From Andrena cerasifolii (lineage: Eukaryota > Arthropoda > Insecta > Hymenoptera > Andrenidae), in the NCBI RefSeq assembly GCF_050908995.1, contig NC_135124.1:9734001-9798000 (forward strand): DNA of 64,000 nucleotides, given 5' to 3'. The notes beneath the pieces are model-generated. The model saw only the letters and a program-made list of their open reading frames with translations. It made no database searches and was not told where the DNA came from. Position numbers and translations under genes: made by a program. Each line of letters starts with the position of its first letter. Position 1 is the first letter of the stretch. Positions 38,824 through 51,690 of the stretch are shown here, piece after piece.

Positions 38824-39022
38824 TCCCTACTAAAATATAAAAGTGAAACGTTGCCTGTTTGTTTGTCCTTCTTTCATGCCTAAACGTCTGAACGTGTTTC
38901 AATGAAATTTTGAATATACATTACATACGTCCTAGATTAGATTATAGGCTATTTTTTAGGCTTCTTTATTTTGGAAATATCATAAATAATTGCCGGGTGG
39001 AACCGAGTAACGGGTTAGCTAG
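38824..39022 (+). mobile_element. Short non-autonomous Helitron
   Basis: It starts TCCCTACTAAAATATAAAAG and runs through GTTTGTTTGTCC, the CTAAACGTCTGAAC..TTTCAATGAAATTT phrase and a GC-rich short hairpin (AACC...GGTT), ending in CTAG. It sits between A (38823) and T (39023), as expected for Helitron insertion. The inner phrases match, from memory, the widespread insect Helitron consensus beginning TCTCTACTAATATTAT. It is only 199 bases long and has no Rep/helicase. Confidence 0.75.
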
Positions 39023-41310
39023 TGTTAAATAAAAGGACGCTGGATTTCTTAGAGCACTTGGCTATTTCCATCTAACGATGTATTGAACATTCTCAGGTAC
39101 AGGAGTTCCTCGAAAGAGGAACGTTGGAAACGATTGCCCCTTGGAATGAAGGATCGAAATTTGTCAGTGGTGTACGTGTCTCACATCACTACACTCGAGG
39201 AGCGTCATTCCAGTAGGGTGGTATGCCAGGGGGTGAGTCCCGCGTTTTCGGTGACTTCTGGCTAACCAATTTGGGTGTCGACTCGAGCTGACGTGGAAGT
39301 AATGAAAATAGCTATTCCAAGAGAAATGTTTTCTTCGTAATGTATTGTTCATTGCTGCTGCTGCGCTGTAGTAGTTTCACCTGAACTTGCGAGCCCTGTT
39401 TCTGCGAGATTCCACTTTGGCTTGCAGACGAGAAACAGAATTAAAGGATACTCGCTTCGATATTATCAGCGAGCCCCGGCACAGATCTAACACCGAAGAT
39501 GCGCGTACTCTTTCTCCTGTATATCTCGAAGAAGTTTGATCTCCCTCGAACTCTATTCAACTCCATCTACATCCACGGAACTCGACAAACTCCATATTCA
39601 ACAAATTCATCCCCATTCCCGTCGCAACTCGCCATCCGTACTCCATCACTTCTGTTCGCAATAGAGGCAGTCTACTTGCGAGCGCTACAAAAAAAAAATG
39701 CGCAAGCCTCGTCATATAGCGACGCTCAACGTTCGTTTGCGCAACAATTTTCCACTCGTATGCGCGATGCAAACATGGAAATCAGTGAAAAAGAGCAGGA
39801 ATGTCGGCCGCGTTTTACAGCGCCCTTCAATACACGCCCCGCACAATGGGTTGCATTTTCAAAGCATAAATGGAATCTGGAAAGTATTTGCTATGCTATC
39901 AGCCACGCCGATGTCGAAATAATCCGCGGCAGACTCCAGAGGTTAAACGTAACCTGGTCTCTCCCTCGATGTTCCAGCAATATTTTCATAATCCACGGAC
40001 TCGGCTCGGTGTGCTCGCTCCCGATTTCTGGCTAGTGCCTTTGTCCTGACATCAGATGCGTAATAGGATGAGCTCGCACAGCCAGGAGCAGCCAGACAAT
40101 GCGTGCGCCACGCCCGATATCGCCAATACCCACCGATTCGTTTCTATTCCCTCTTTCGACCTCCGGGCGACGGGACTCCAACCCCTCGCTACCCCCTCGT
40201 TTCACTATTGTGCCCCCCTCCTAAACCCAACACAACCGCATTTTTGTCACTAGAATGCGGGCCCCGCGCTTCCACCCCTACCCTTTTCCCCTGTCTACGA
40301 CGAACAATGAGGCCTTTAATGAACCCACGCCGAGATTGCTCCGGGTGTTCTTCGGGTGGATCAAGCATCATACATTTCGCTCGTTTTTTCCACTCTTCTG
40401 CGTACTCTTCCGGCGACGTCGGCTTGCGAGGAGTATTATCCGTGGGGATCGTTGTTCACTAACGGCCGGCGGACTAACTGTGTAGCGCTAATTCCACTTC
40501 CGATAACTTTTAACAGGGGATACGCGTGGCTCGGTGCGTTCGGTCAGTTTATTCGGTACGTGTATGTACTGGGGGGATTCTCTGCGACTATTTTGCCTGT
40601 GCTTCGTAATGAAATGTAGTAAAGAGAAGAATAATGCTTCGTGCTATTAGATGTGCATTTGCTAGGATTAATGGATGCGTAATAGTTGAAGAAGATTTGA
40701 AGATTAGAATATCTTTATTTTAGCTGTTGATACGTGCTTCCATTTTCAAATTAAAATTTTATCAAAATTTATCAATATAAAGAAATATTAATTATAAATT
40801 AAATTCATAAAAAAAATTCCATAAAAAATTGACATCAATATTAAAATTAATATTCTAACTCTGAGGTAGCGTTTAGGCATCTCTTTTTAGCAACGCTGCA
40901 CTAACAATAAGCGCCACCTAGTAAAGGCCTCTTTTTGTAAAAAATTTATTAAAAATCTCTTATTTTTCGAGCGTTTTGAACGAAGGGCCCCCTTAAGTGT
41001 TCGCTTAAATTTACTACACTTCCTTTTTTTTACACACCTATCTCTGTTTTCCTCCATCAACTCCATTATTTAAGCTAACTAATTGCGTATGCATGAGTAT
41101 GGTAGTTCGTGCGCGAATACCAGATTAATAGGTTGCTTGATCTTGGTATAATTTGTGGGCGCCAAGTTCAACTGGAAATTCTGTCGAGGCTGATCACGAA
41201 TTATCATCGCCCCCCGCCCCACGCCGTCTTCCATCCACCTAAGTAATCTAGGTGTAGCCATTTCCATTATGACCAAAATTTCCAGTAGCTCAGCGAATGT
41301 ATATGTACAC
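39023..41310. other. Gene-less stretch with an AT-rich block
   Basis: The frame 39499-40035 (178 codons) shows no domain. About 40690-41040 is strongly AT-rich with long A and T runs and no clear ends, possibly a decayed repeat. Confidence 0.45.
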
Positions 41311-41449
41311 TGATCGAGTTAGCCTTGATATATTTACCGAAAGCGGCGGGAACTGGGTTGCTGATTGAGTGCATAATGCAGGAGCCAGTAGCTGCGTAAA
41401 CTGTTCGGCTGTATGATCGTCCGAAATTGTTATTATCGTTTATGGATAG
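41311..41449 (+). repeat. Diverged direct repeat, copy A
   Basis: This roughly 139-base segment matches 44492-44633 in the same orientation. Shared blocks in order are TATATTTACC, GGCGGGA, ACTxGGTTG, GTAAACTGT and GAAATTGTTATTAT. Substitutions are frequent, so the duplication is old. Nature is unknown: an ancient repeat or a duplicated regulatory element. Confidence 0.6.
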
Positions 41450-44400
41450 TTCGAGATACAAGCCTTCCGTAATTTCGGTCCGATCCGACACGTTTCCCGA
41501 CGATCAATGCAGTATTTCGACGCGGACGAATTACCGATGCTCTCCGAATTATTCCGACGATTTCCAACGGCTCTGTCATTTCAGAACTTCCAAACGACTG
41601 CGAGATTATACCACATCTCGGATAGAAAGTTGAAAGTCAAAATACACTCGACCCAATTCCAAGAATGACTTTAATGTATTGAATTTTAATAAAAATCCAT
41701 ATCCCTCTGACCTTTATTTCACAGTTTACACAAATGCATGAAAGAACAATTAGATGTCAGTGCACAGTTAGATCTAACGTCCCGCCAGACAAGCTTCACC
41801 GTTCGCAGCTTCAGATTTAATTTAATTTCTCCTTAATTTAATTCCCCAGTATATCCTGTGTAAATCACTATGAAAGAGATGCAGATATAGGTCGAGATTT
41901 AGCTTCACCTTTTCACGCGAAGCAGAAGGTTTAGTCGCTTTGACACGTCGCTGAACATTAACGTCCCGCCTCGTTGCAGACTCTATGCACGCGCAAAACA
42001 AGCCCCGAAGCCACCTCCACCATATCTATCAATACGTTCTTTCTCTGAGCATCACGCTGGAACAATAAAGCGTTTAATGAACCGCCTGGCAAGATCGCAT
42101 TGCAAGCTTCAACAAGACAAGGCTGTGCACACCCGTCGCGTCCCGAGTGCATCAATTGCAGCGGCATGAATGCATACTTACGATATTGCACCTTCGGCTG
42201 CCTCGCTACTCTATCTTCATTCTACAGATCACTGCTGCCGTTCTTATGCAGCGCGTGTATAATGGCGAGAAACCGTGTGATCTCTGGTGGAAATGATTTT
42301 CTGTGAACGCAACGGGTAAATCCTCAGCGGAGCTCGCCACCCAGGTCTCAGCGATAATAAGTTAATAAGTTATTACGCTTTAGATGTGTTTTACCGAAGC
42401 ACCGTTTATACGCAACAATTTCTCATTTGCGTGGACGATAGAAGGTAGGAAATGAAAAGGAAGGATAACGAGCCTTTCACTCGAATTTCAAACAGTTCGA
42501 TAAATCAAGTCGGTAACCAGCAATACGATAGGGGGAAAAAGCGCGGGGGTACAATAAATAATGTCGGTGCATTAAAGCTGCGTTATTGGCCCAGAAGAGT
42601 CCCGGCTCCGTGGATCGTGTCGTCGACTCGTAATTCCCGGTGTTATTGGGAGCAACGGTAAAAACGATAGCCGGAATATTGCATAAGTGCACGATCTATT
42701 AAGCCCGTTTCAGGGGAAGGAATTGGATTCGCGGTTCCAAAGGAAGGCTTTCCCCCTTGAAACGGTCGGGAGATCGTGGCGCGCCCTCCCTCGGGGATAT
42801 AAATTAAATTTTACAAAGAAAGGCCGAGAACCAATCCTTGCCGCGGAAATGGAAACTCGATAGAAAGTAAAAACAAAAGGGGGTGTTCCCTGCAGCAGAC
42901 ATTAAGACTAGCAAATCCTGCGCGAGTTGTGGCTCCTGTGAAAGCACACAGAGGTCTCGTAAAAACGATAGAAAATTCCAACTTTGCATCGCTTACCAGA
43001 AATATTAACATTTAACTACAAAAATTATCGAGGGTGTCTAACTGACAACGACTGCCACGTCGTCAAAGATTTCACAGTCTGTCGTGAAGTTGATTGATTA
43101 AAGAAGTTACCATTGATAAAATTGTCCTTGTTCAGCCGATGTTCCCCTTTCGTAGGAAGCCACCAATCCTACCACTGACCCTGCACAAGCAGGCGGTCCA
43201 ACTTTTGCCAAATGATCGCACCCTGTATGCATCGACGGGCTCGGCCCCACGTACGTGAGAACGTTTTAAGTGGGGCAATATGCTCGAGCCAAGGATGTAC
43301 GGTGGCGAGCGACGATAGCGGAAGAGAATGAATATGGATGACGAGGCCACAAATGAGTGCCGTTATTCGTGTACGATGGCCGAGCAACTAGGGCGCGAAA
43401 TGAATTAATTTCGACTTTGCACGCGCCCTAAAGACAAGCGGGCCGAGTCGTCGTTGGGAAGTTACGCGCTTGGACGGGTCCGTTATTTATGCTCACCGCA
43501 GCGTTAACTACCGGATGCTCCTTGGGACCATTTCGCGGACGTGCCTGTATAGCGGCTGGAAGAAATGGAGTGAGGTCGTAAAAGCAGTGGGGGATGAACA
43601 CGATAGCGCACTAAAGTGTCGAGGGTTGAGGGGGGGCCTGTGCAGATCCAGGTAAACACGCATTCTGGGCCTACGTGGAACAGATCGGGGAACATCCGAG
43701 CGTATAGCGCGTAAAAGGTATCTCTACTTTCTCAGCTCAGATTGGCTAAATGTGTTTTTCATTATTTGGTACAGGGCAAATGGGGGTTTAAAAAGGTTCT
43801 CCACTTTGGTGTGCTAGCTCTTAAATGAGAAGTTGGCTGTATGTGCGAAAAAAGTACAGAAAGTGTGAAGCGACAATGAGGCACAGACATAACTTCAGGA
43901 ATTAATGCACCCCCGCCCGGAGTTTACATTCAAGTTCACATGTAAGCTCCCCAGGATTTGCATAAGGACGATTTCGCTAAGTAGAAACTTTTGTTTCATC
44001 CCTGGTGTTTCTATGGCAGCCTTAAGGAACCCCCTTCGTTTCAGCGAGCAACTGCGTCGCGTTGAAAAATTATCCGCCGCACATCCGAATCTGGGATACG
44101 TGCCCGGCGTGTCAAGCGAATAAAAATTAACGCCTATGCTTTGAGCAGCGTGGGCATGACGGTGACAGAGAAATTTAAAGGTACACGTGGTAAAGACAAA
44201 AGAAACGAAGTTCGCCGTGAGTGCTATTAAATTTGTGACCATAAACGTATCTTTCTACGTTGGCAAAATCTAGCACGGGTAAATTAAAACTGTGACCAGA
44301 TAACACAAATAAAAGACACGTTCGGAACTTAACCTTTAATGATTCAATCGAAACATTCTTCTGTTTAATATTAGTGCAAGATAAATTTGTAAACGTTAAT

Positions 44401-45099
44401 TACAGTGCCCCATTATTTCAACTGTATTTGGACAACAATCGCTTGTATACGATACTATCTAATTTCATTAATAGCCTGCCGCATGCAGTTGTTGATTGAG
44501 TAACTTTGAATATATTTACCAAAGGCGGGAGAAACTAGGTTGGCAACCGCATGGTAATAAACGGGCATCTACCTGTGTAAACTGTCCAACTATCTAACCG
44601 TATGAAATTGTTATTATTGTCTGGGGACAATGGTAGCTATAACTCAGTCGATACTATGGCAATGGTCGAAAGTCAACGAAGCTGTTGTATCAAGGAACAT
44701 GCGGCACACGCTGTGCTCGTGAAATTGTAAATTAATTTTGTGAGAGAAAAAAGTACACGAACCGCAATTGCATAATTTTACATATTAATAAAATTTATAC
44801 CCAGGCAATAACTCCACTTTCCTAGCTCTCGTGTCAAATATTTTCATCCACATGATCATGTATGACAATCTCGATGCGTTACGTTCTTTCATACTCTAAA
44901 AGTGTTTCAATAAAAAAGAAGACAAGCAGGAAGTTCCTGACTTCAAGGAAATTTCTGATATGGTAGAGGAAAGACTTTATCAGCTTCAGATAGGCAAACA
45001 TCACATAACCATCCATCTTCTCGATACACTTATAGGTATCCATTCTCAAATTTCGAGGCCATTGTCAACCTTGCCTCTATTTTATTCACTTTTATAAGG
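41450..45099. other. Gene-less stretch between the two direct-repeat copies and the small element
   Basis: Short frames only (up to 115 codons). A GC-rich inverted pair AGGGCGCG/CGCGCCCT lies at 43390-43429. AT content rises from about 44200. It contains repeat copy B. Confidence 0.45.
44492..44633 (+). repeat. Diverged direct repeat, copy B
   Basis: This is the partner of 41311-41449, about 3.2 kb further right. The order and spacing of the conserved blocks are kept, though the bases between have drifted. No inverted termini or target duplication were found around either copy. Confidence 0.6.
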
Positions 45100-45101
45100 T
45101 A

Positions 45102-45489
45102 GGGGCTAGTTGATACAGGGGGCGAGTTGATACAGACAAATTATCTCGACACCGTATATGTGTAGCTCCACTTGAGCGAGATATATGATGATTGTCGTTC
45201 AATTCTTTCCTACGATCCAGCGTACGTGTGTGTACATTGATGTTAACAATCGTTTTTAACTGTTTTCGTTTATATAGAGGAAAAGTAAATAGTTTTGATA
45301 CATCCAAATTGATCGTCCAAAAAACATTTTTTCATTCATTTTGTATGTACTTTCTCAACTTTTCATTTACAATATATTAAAGAGGAAATACCCAAGTATA
45401 TTTTAGCATATTTGTTATCAGGTAATTAATTCAAACAAAAATGAAAAAATTGAAAACTGAAAAACGTATCAACTAGCCCCGGTCTCTCC
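45102..45489. mobile_element. Small TA-flanked inverted-repeat element related to the 3-kb element
   Basis: The left end reads TAGGGGCTAGTTGATAC from 45100. The right end, reverse complemented, reads TAGGAGAGACCGGGGCTAGT and continues TGATAC. The ends agree except for 8 bases missing on the left (GAGACCGG or the equivalent). A second subterminal GAGTTGATACAG follows the left end at about 45123. The outer motif GGRGAGACCGGGGCTA is shared with the 3-kb element at 50040. The inside is AT-rich with no transposase, so this is a non-autonomous MITE. Confidence 0.7.
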
Positions 45490-46716
45490 TACCTATAAAT
45501 TTATTGTTGGAGCTCGGTCAGGAATTACTTAATTAAATGTACTGCACACATTGCCCCCTGTATTTCGTCGAATGGTCCTATTGGAATTGCAAAAATCTGA
45601 ATAACCGGGAACGAACGATATTTTCTGCTCATAAATTACGATTAAGTATTCCATACTTGGCGGAGTACAGTCGATACACGGAATTCAATTTTCCGCAAAC
45701 AAGCAATGCGGGGACGGCAAAGAATTCCATCGCCCGGTATACTGAAATTTTTAATTAAAAGCCAGACTCGTACGGTCGTCGAGTTACATCGATGGACGAG
45801 AATATCAGTATCAATTAATTAGCGAGCGGAAAAGAGCGTATGCATCGGACGTCAGCGTGTTGGCCGGGGCAAAAAAAAAAAAGGGTAATATATCGCCGGC
45901 GATGGCTCAAAACTGACAGGAAGGAGCAAAACCGAGTTGCTGGAAATTAATGGTTGTCAGAACTTCACACTCCACCGTGGAAGGGAAGCGTGCATAACAA
46001 AACCCATAAGCCGAGCGACTAGTTTTTTGTCCTCCATCGCCCATCTTTGTATCAGTAGCATGCATTTTCCACGAATTTACGATCACGCCCTTGCTCGATC
46101 GAATAAATGATATCCAGAACCCCGCATAACTGCCCTTTTCCACTTTTCGTACCACGACAATTTAATAAAGGGGCGTGATTTTGGCTGACATTATGTTACA
46201 GTTTGCTTTGACAACCCGCATTCATAGATTCTGACTACCTGCTACTAAGTATCCAGAGCTGCCTTCCGAGGAGCTGAAACGGGGCTTTTGAAATGCTCAG
46301 CAGCGAATAAAGCGAACAGAATTGATCCTCCCATCCGAGGGAGCTCCGATACCCTTAAATTCTTATCAGTTGAAATTGGTCAAGAGCTAAATGCTGCAGC
46401 GAACTTCTCCTCTCAGAATTGGAAGGAGACCAAAGTGACCCACATGTGGAGCTCAAAATTTCTGGCGTTAATTCCGCGCTATTTGGAGAATGTAACGCAA
46501 AGGTTTCATCTGAATTCAGCGTGTCTTGGATCGCTCGTTCGAAGGGTGAACAATGCGCGGGCAAGGCAGAGGACGAGACCAGGATTACAATTACGAGTGA
46601 ACCGCGTGTTACGACGCCTGGTTACAGCATTCCGGACGTGAGCCGAGTTCACTATCTGTACATTTCCGGCAAGCCACCGATGGCCCTTCCTCGCAATGCA
46701 TTCCTCGCCGAACGCG

Positions 46717-46743
46717 GCCAAACGTTACGTTTATGTTATAATT
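46717..46743 (+). repeat. 27-base direct repeat, copy 1
   Basis: GCCAAACGTTACGTTTATGT and the following seven bases recur at 47466-47492 with two mismatches. The similarity fades outside. Origin unknown. Confidence 0.5.
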
Positions 46744-47465
46744 CCGCGCTCTGCTCCGTATGCCCGCGGCGATTCACCACTGATTCTGCATCTGATTGCA
46801 TCATTCTGTGTTGCTTAATGGCAAACACGCGATGCAACCCTCAGGAATCACTTTCCTGGATATTGGACACTTGTTACGAACCGAACAATATTCAAGAAGA
46901 TTTCGGTTCTTTGATTCGTTGGAAAATCAGATGACGAGGGAGTCCAAGAATGTTGTGGAATGTCTCGTACTACACTCTAACATGGATTCCACCGTGATGA
47001 ATAATTTGAAAGTCAGCAAAAAGGGGTGCAAGGTACTAGAGACTCTAAAATGTTACGAAGACACTTGTAAACCTAGATACACGAATAGAATTAAATCCGT
47101 GTGTTCTGCTCCAAAGGTTAATGTGACTTTAACTAGCCGATGAAAAGGAAAATAGTGCATTTGAAAATACGGCAAGTCTATGTGCGATTTGTCGACTCGA
47201 TGAAGAGGCGTTACGAATCAAACTCGCCTGTTGACTTGAAAAACGAGCAAAAACCAGCCACAAAGATCGTCGCCGTTCTCCATCCAATTACACGTAATTT
47301 CAGCTTTCGCGGCATTTACTTGTCGCCTGCGTATCGAATAATAACAGGGTGTTATTCGGCGTGGGCCAGAGTTGATTGTCGACAAGTTTCCATACGACCG
47401 CAGATAACGCTTCGTCAAAGCACACTGAACGTGCATGCGGTTTAACCGATAAATGTTTGCGCTTC

Positions 47466-47492
47466 GCCAAACGTTCCGTTTATGTTGTAATT
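47466..47492 (+). repeat. 27-base direct repeat, copy 2
   Basis: Partner of 46717-46743, in the same orientation and 749 bases away, with 25 of 27 bases identical. Confidence 0.5.
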
Positions 47493-50400
47493 TCTCTCCC
47501 CGTTGCGTGAACGCGCGAGTGCCGGATGTCGCGTTTCGATTTGCCGAAACGATTCGACATGCGACGGAAACGAAGTTCACAGAACCATGATAGAAAAATC
47601 ATCCGGGGACACGCTTGCTCCCAGCTTGCAATAAAAATTCCCGGCCTGTTGAACAAAAAAGTCCATCTACGAATGCACCACTGCTGTCTTCTCTTTAATT
47701 TGCAGAGCTGTCTGTTGCTTACGTTCAATTTTTCTTCAGTGTTCAATGTGGTTCAGTACTGATAGAATTATCGTACGATTAATCTGATGAAAAATTAATT
47801 CCATTATAAATTGATTCATTCTGACTTAATCCAAGATAATGGTACGATTGCGATGATATAAAACATTTTACTGATTAAACGCAAAAAACCCCACCCCTTC
47901 GTTATTTGCATATTTAATTATTAACCCATTACGGTTTACAATCAATCATTGGATGGCGGCGATATCAATAAAGGCCTGATGAATGGTAAACGTTACATTC
48001 GCGGTGTACATTACCGTGTTCGATCGACTATTCGTTGACTTAAACGTAAAATATGGGGTTCCAGTAAGTGAAGCTATTCGAAAACTATACCGGTCATATA
48101 GAAAGCTGTGATGAATAGGTACTCCAGCTTCAACAGCAACGTTATACACGCTTCTCCGTTGAACATTTTTTTACTCCCGGGATGTAACAGCATCCAAAAA
48201 TCACAAACAATATAAAAGCTTTATACGTCGCTAAATAAAATAGAAAAATCGAAGGTTCGTATGGAGTTTTATTGACGCTGCTGTATGGTCAGCTACAACG
48301 GGAAGACGGGTATATCTTGTTGAAACTATATTCCACATAAAGAAACGAAACGGAGCACGGAAAAGGAATAGAACGAAACGAAACAACTCGACATGAAATA
48401 GTACAAATAGGATATCGTTTTACAGTTGTGTTTATTGATTTTTCTCTTCGCGTCTTACTCGCGTGATCCCCAATAGTGCTTCTCTCGAGATGTGTTTAAC
48501 CTGGAAGCACGCAGGAAGGGAAACGAAAGAACAGAGACAAAATTCTGCATACAAATCGTCGATTAACGAGAACGTAGCGCATTCACTGTACTCGCGGTAC
48601 ACAGGATATTTCATTAAATTTTCAAAACCTGATCGCTGATGAAACATTCAACGGAATTTGTAAGGACGATTCTTGCTACAACTGCCTCGACCGTCAAATA
48701 TGTTGAAATTTTTGCCTGCCCGTTACTTGCAAGTCAAAGAAATGGAGATGAGAAAAAAGGAGCGGCGCAACAAACTAAAAGCTCTGTTAGAAATTGCAGA
48801 GGTCCATGTACGCTTTTCCAGCGTAACAAATCACAGCCGCTTCCGGAGCGGTACATTTTGCCCACCCACGCGAGAGAAAACGTTCAAGCCTCGGCGAACA
48901 TTATGTTTACATTGTAATCTCCCTTCTTGCGTGGTCGAATCCAACTGATGCGTTGCCAGCCGTTCCAATTTATCGAAACAATTGCCGCGGAGTCGGCGTT
49001 CGTCCATAACTCTGTCTCGAAAAAAAAAAGATACGCCAAAAAGCGGCGTTTCCTGGGGGAGGGGCGGGCAAAAAAGCGATAACGAATCGGCGTCGAACGT
49101 ACGGATAGAGAAGCATGGAAGCACGGGGGTTGGAAAGGGAGAGTCCGAGTCGTGACGCGGAAAAAATGTATGCTTGTACGAGAACGGGAATGATTAATCG
49201 ATGCCGTAAGATAAGATCGTGGCAAACGTCTACGATCTGGTGAAACGATTCCGATGAATTCCCGATGAGTAGCCAACGTTGGAAGAAAAAAAGAACACGC
49301 CGTTTGAACAGATTTGCCTCCGTGAAATTACTCACCGTGTCTAGAGCTTTCCCATTCTCTTCCCAAAAACGTATCTTTCGAAAAGATAAAGAATAGCACC
49401 TATGTAGACAGGAAATGAAAAATAAGCGAAATAGGATAAATCTGGTTTTCACTATCAAATTGTAAGCCGCATGTCCCAGCAACCATAGATCTGAATGTTT
49501 CCCGTAACAAACGTCTTGTCGTGTCTACCCCTTTTACTTACGCAAGAAGTTCACTTGTTCCTGCGTAGACGCGACATACAAATCAGAGTGCCATGGCTAC
49601 CCTTCAAGCACAGACGGTAACAACGAATTTATTCCAGCCGATTCGTTAACGCGAGCAAAAAGTTACCGAGGCGCCCCAGGAAATCGCGTTCCTTGTCCGC
49701 CCACGCGCCGCCGATTTTTATTGGCAAGCAGGAGATGTTCGAAAGGTCAGCAATCGTGCGTGGAGAAAGTATGATCGCGATGGCGTTGGGCCAATATAAA
49801 GCGAGCTCGTGGAATATCGTTGGCCGTGGAAGAACGAGGGGCCGAATGAAAAAAAGCTCAGACGACGGGGAAGAATACCCGTTTTCTGCGATCGCGACGT
49901 GGAGAAAGGGCAGCGGCGAGGGGTGTCTCCCTTCCGGTTCAAGTCCCGCTCGCGAGGGAAAGCCTGGAGTGTATCGTTTCTTTGAGAATAGTACGGTAGT
50001 TCCGAAAGTTTTAACGTTTTCTCCTTTCTTCATCGTGTAGGGGAGGCCGGGGCTAAAAGTTCCGATTTCGATAAACCATAAAAATGACTGGAAAATAATG
50101 TAGTTATTCTCTTCACTATGGACTAATTTCTTGTTAAATTTATTATATCTTCTGATTTTAAGCTTGTGTTTAATATATTGTAATAGGTTTCCCATAGAAA
50201 GTAATTTATTTGTGGCTGATCGAAGCGGAACTTCTTACCCCTATATGGGGCAAGTTGTTATCGCATTGGGGTAAGTTGTTACTATGATATAAGAATTGCC
50301 TTTTAATGAAATATTTCATTTTCTAATGAAATAAAGCAGAATTTTATTAATAATGGTTATTTATGAAGGTTCGGACCAACAAAAATGTAATATCTTTAAA

Positions 50401-50521
50401 AGAAAACCAAAAGCGACAGTTTTTATTTATCTTTACGCATAACTTCGATCGAAGTCGTGTCCCTTTCCGCCTTTCATTCATATGTTCGCATCTTAAAGCA
50501 CAGCGGAAACAATTTATACAT

Positions 50522-51324
50522 TTGCGGTAGGTCTGTGACGATAGCACCCCCAAATTCGAATTTTTGGAAAAACTCAACGGCATTCGTTTGTCCATCGTTT
50601 GCCCATAAAAAATTTTTTTTTGCCCACCCTCCAAAAAAAAGTTATGAATAAAATAAAAAATTTGTCTTCATCACCCATCATGAATGCATTTCAATTTTTT
50701 AATAGAAGGATACGAATGTACCCGACTTGGTCACGTTTGCCCACTCTCAGATTTCATTTGACCACCCTCCAGAATTTAAATAAAAAATAAAAACCGCGAA
50801 AACATGGGTATAGATGAAGCGATCGCGTTAAAGTTCGATTATTCTCGAAAATATTATCAAAATCTTTCTTTCAACGGTGCAGTTCGTTAGTTTAGATGTA
50901 GAAGAGATTTGCCCATGCATTAATTTCGTATGCCCACCCTCAGAATCGAATTATTAATGAAGATAGCCAAGAAGTGCGGTACCCGTTAAAGCGATCGCGT
51001 TAAAGTTCGATTTTTCTGGAAAATATTATCAAAATCGTTCTTTCAACGATGCATATCGTTTGTCCAGATGTAGAAGAGATTTGCCCATCCATTAATTTCG
51101 TATGCCCACCCTCCAGAATCGAATTATTAATAAAGATAGCCAAGAATTGCGGTACCCGTTGAAGCGATCGCGTTAAAGTTCGATTTTTCTGGAAAATATT
51201 ATCAAAATCGTTCTTTCAACGATGCATATCGTTTGTCCAGATGTAGAAGAGATTTGCCCATCCATTAATTTCGTATGCCCACCCTCCAGAATCGAATTAT
51301 TAATAAAGATAGCCAAGAAGTGCG
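50522..51324 (+). repeat. Left arm of the foldback element
   Basis: This arm reads inverted at 51853-52625. It begins with the block around GATAGCACCCCCAAATTCGA. It goes on through A/T-rich segments with repeated GCCCACCCTCC and TTGCCCATAAAAAA motifs, then three tandem 172-173-bp units. The outer part lacks about 140 bases that are present in the right arm. Confidence 0.8.
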
Positions 51325-51335
51325 GTACCCGTTGA
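50819..51335 (+). repeat. Three tandem 172-173-bp units (left arm)
   Basis: The anchor GCGATCGCGTTAAAGTTCGA starts at 50819, 50991 and 51164, giving periods of 172 and 173 bases. Each unit also carries ATTTGCCCATSCATTAATTT, a CCACCCTC(C)AGAATCGAATT block and AGCCAAGAAxTGCGGTACCC. Units two and three are nearly identical and unit one is more diverged, so the array has probably grown by recent duplication or conversion. The last unit breaks off at about 51335. Confidence 0.85.
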
Positions 51336-51690
51336 ACCGAATACCTTTCCGTTCGTTTTTTCCCGAATGAATTATCAAAATCAATTGTACTCACCGTAAA
51401 GGTTGAAGGTGTTTGGTGACATGTTATCCAAAAAATGTTGCACACACTTCTTTCTCACTTTATTGGAACGACACTTAAATTTGTATCGCTCATCGAACAC
51501 TTCACACTTTTCACACATCTGCAGCATGTGCAGAATAACACCAGAGTGGTTTTCTAGTCATTTTTCACTAATTACCGCAATGATATCGCACAACGGAAAA
51601 TAATATAATCTCACAGTTACTTCACGAACCGTAAATGAATGCACGGTCTCGCAAGAGTTGCGTCCGAACTCTGTAGACCGACTGACTTTC

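Larger units (their letters stand above)
45492..50037. other. Gene-less stretch between the two related elements
   Basis: Several overlapping frames of 115-188 codons occur (for example 46419-46934 + and 49629-50195 -), but none has a recognisable domain. The 49629-50195 frame runs into the 3-kb element. ACAGGGTG occurs at 47344. Confidence 0.45.

Noticed and set aside
49932..49952. GGTTCAAGTCC, a tRNA B-box look-alike
   Set aside because: The flanking bases do not pair as a T-arm, and no A box or acceptor stem fits.
49629..50195. 188-codon minus-strand frame
   Set aside because: It crosses the left boundary of the TA-flanked 3-kb element, so it cannot be one old conserved exon.
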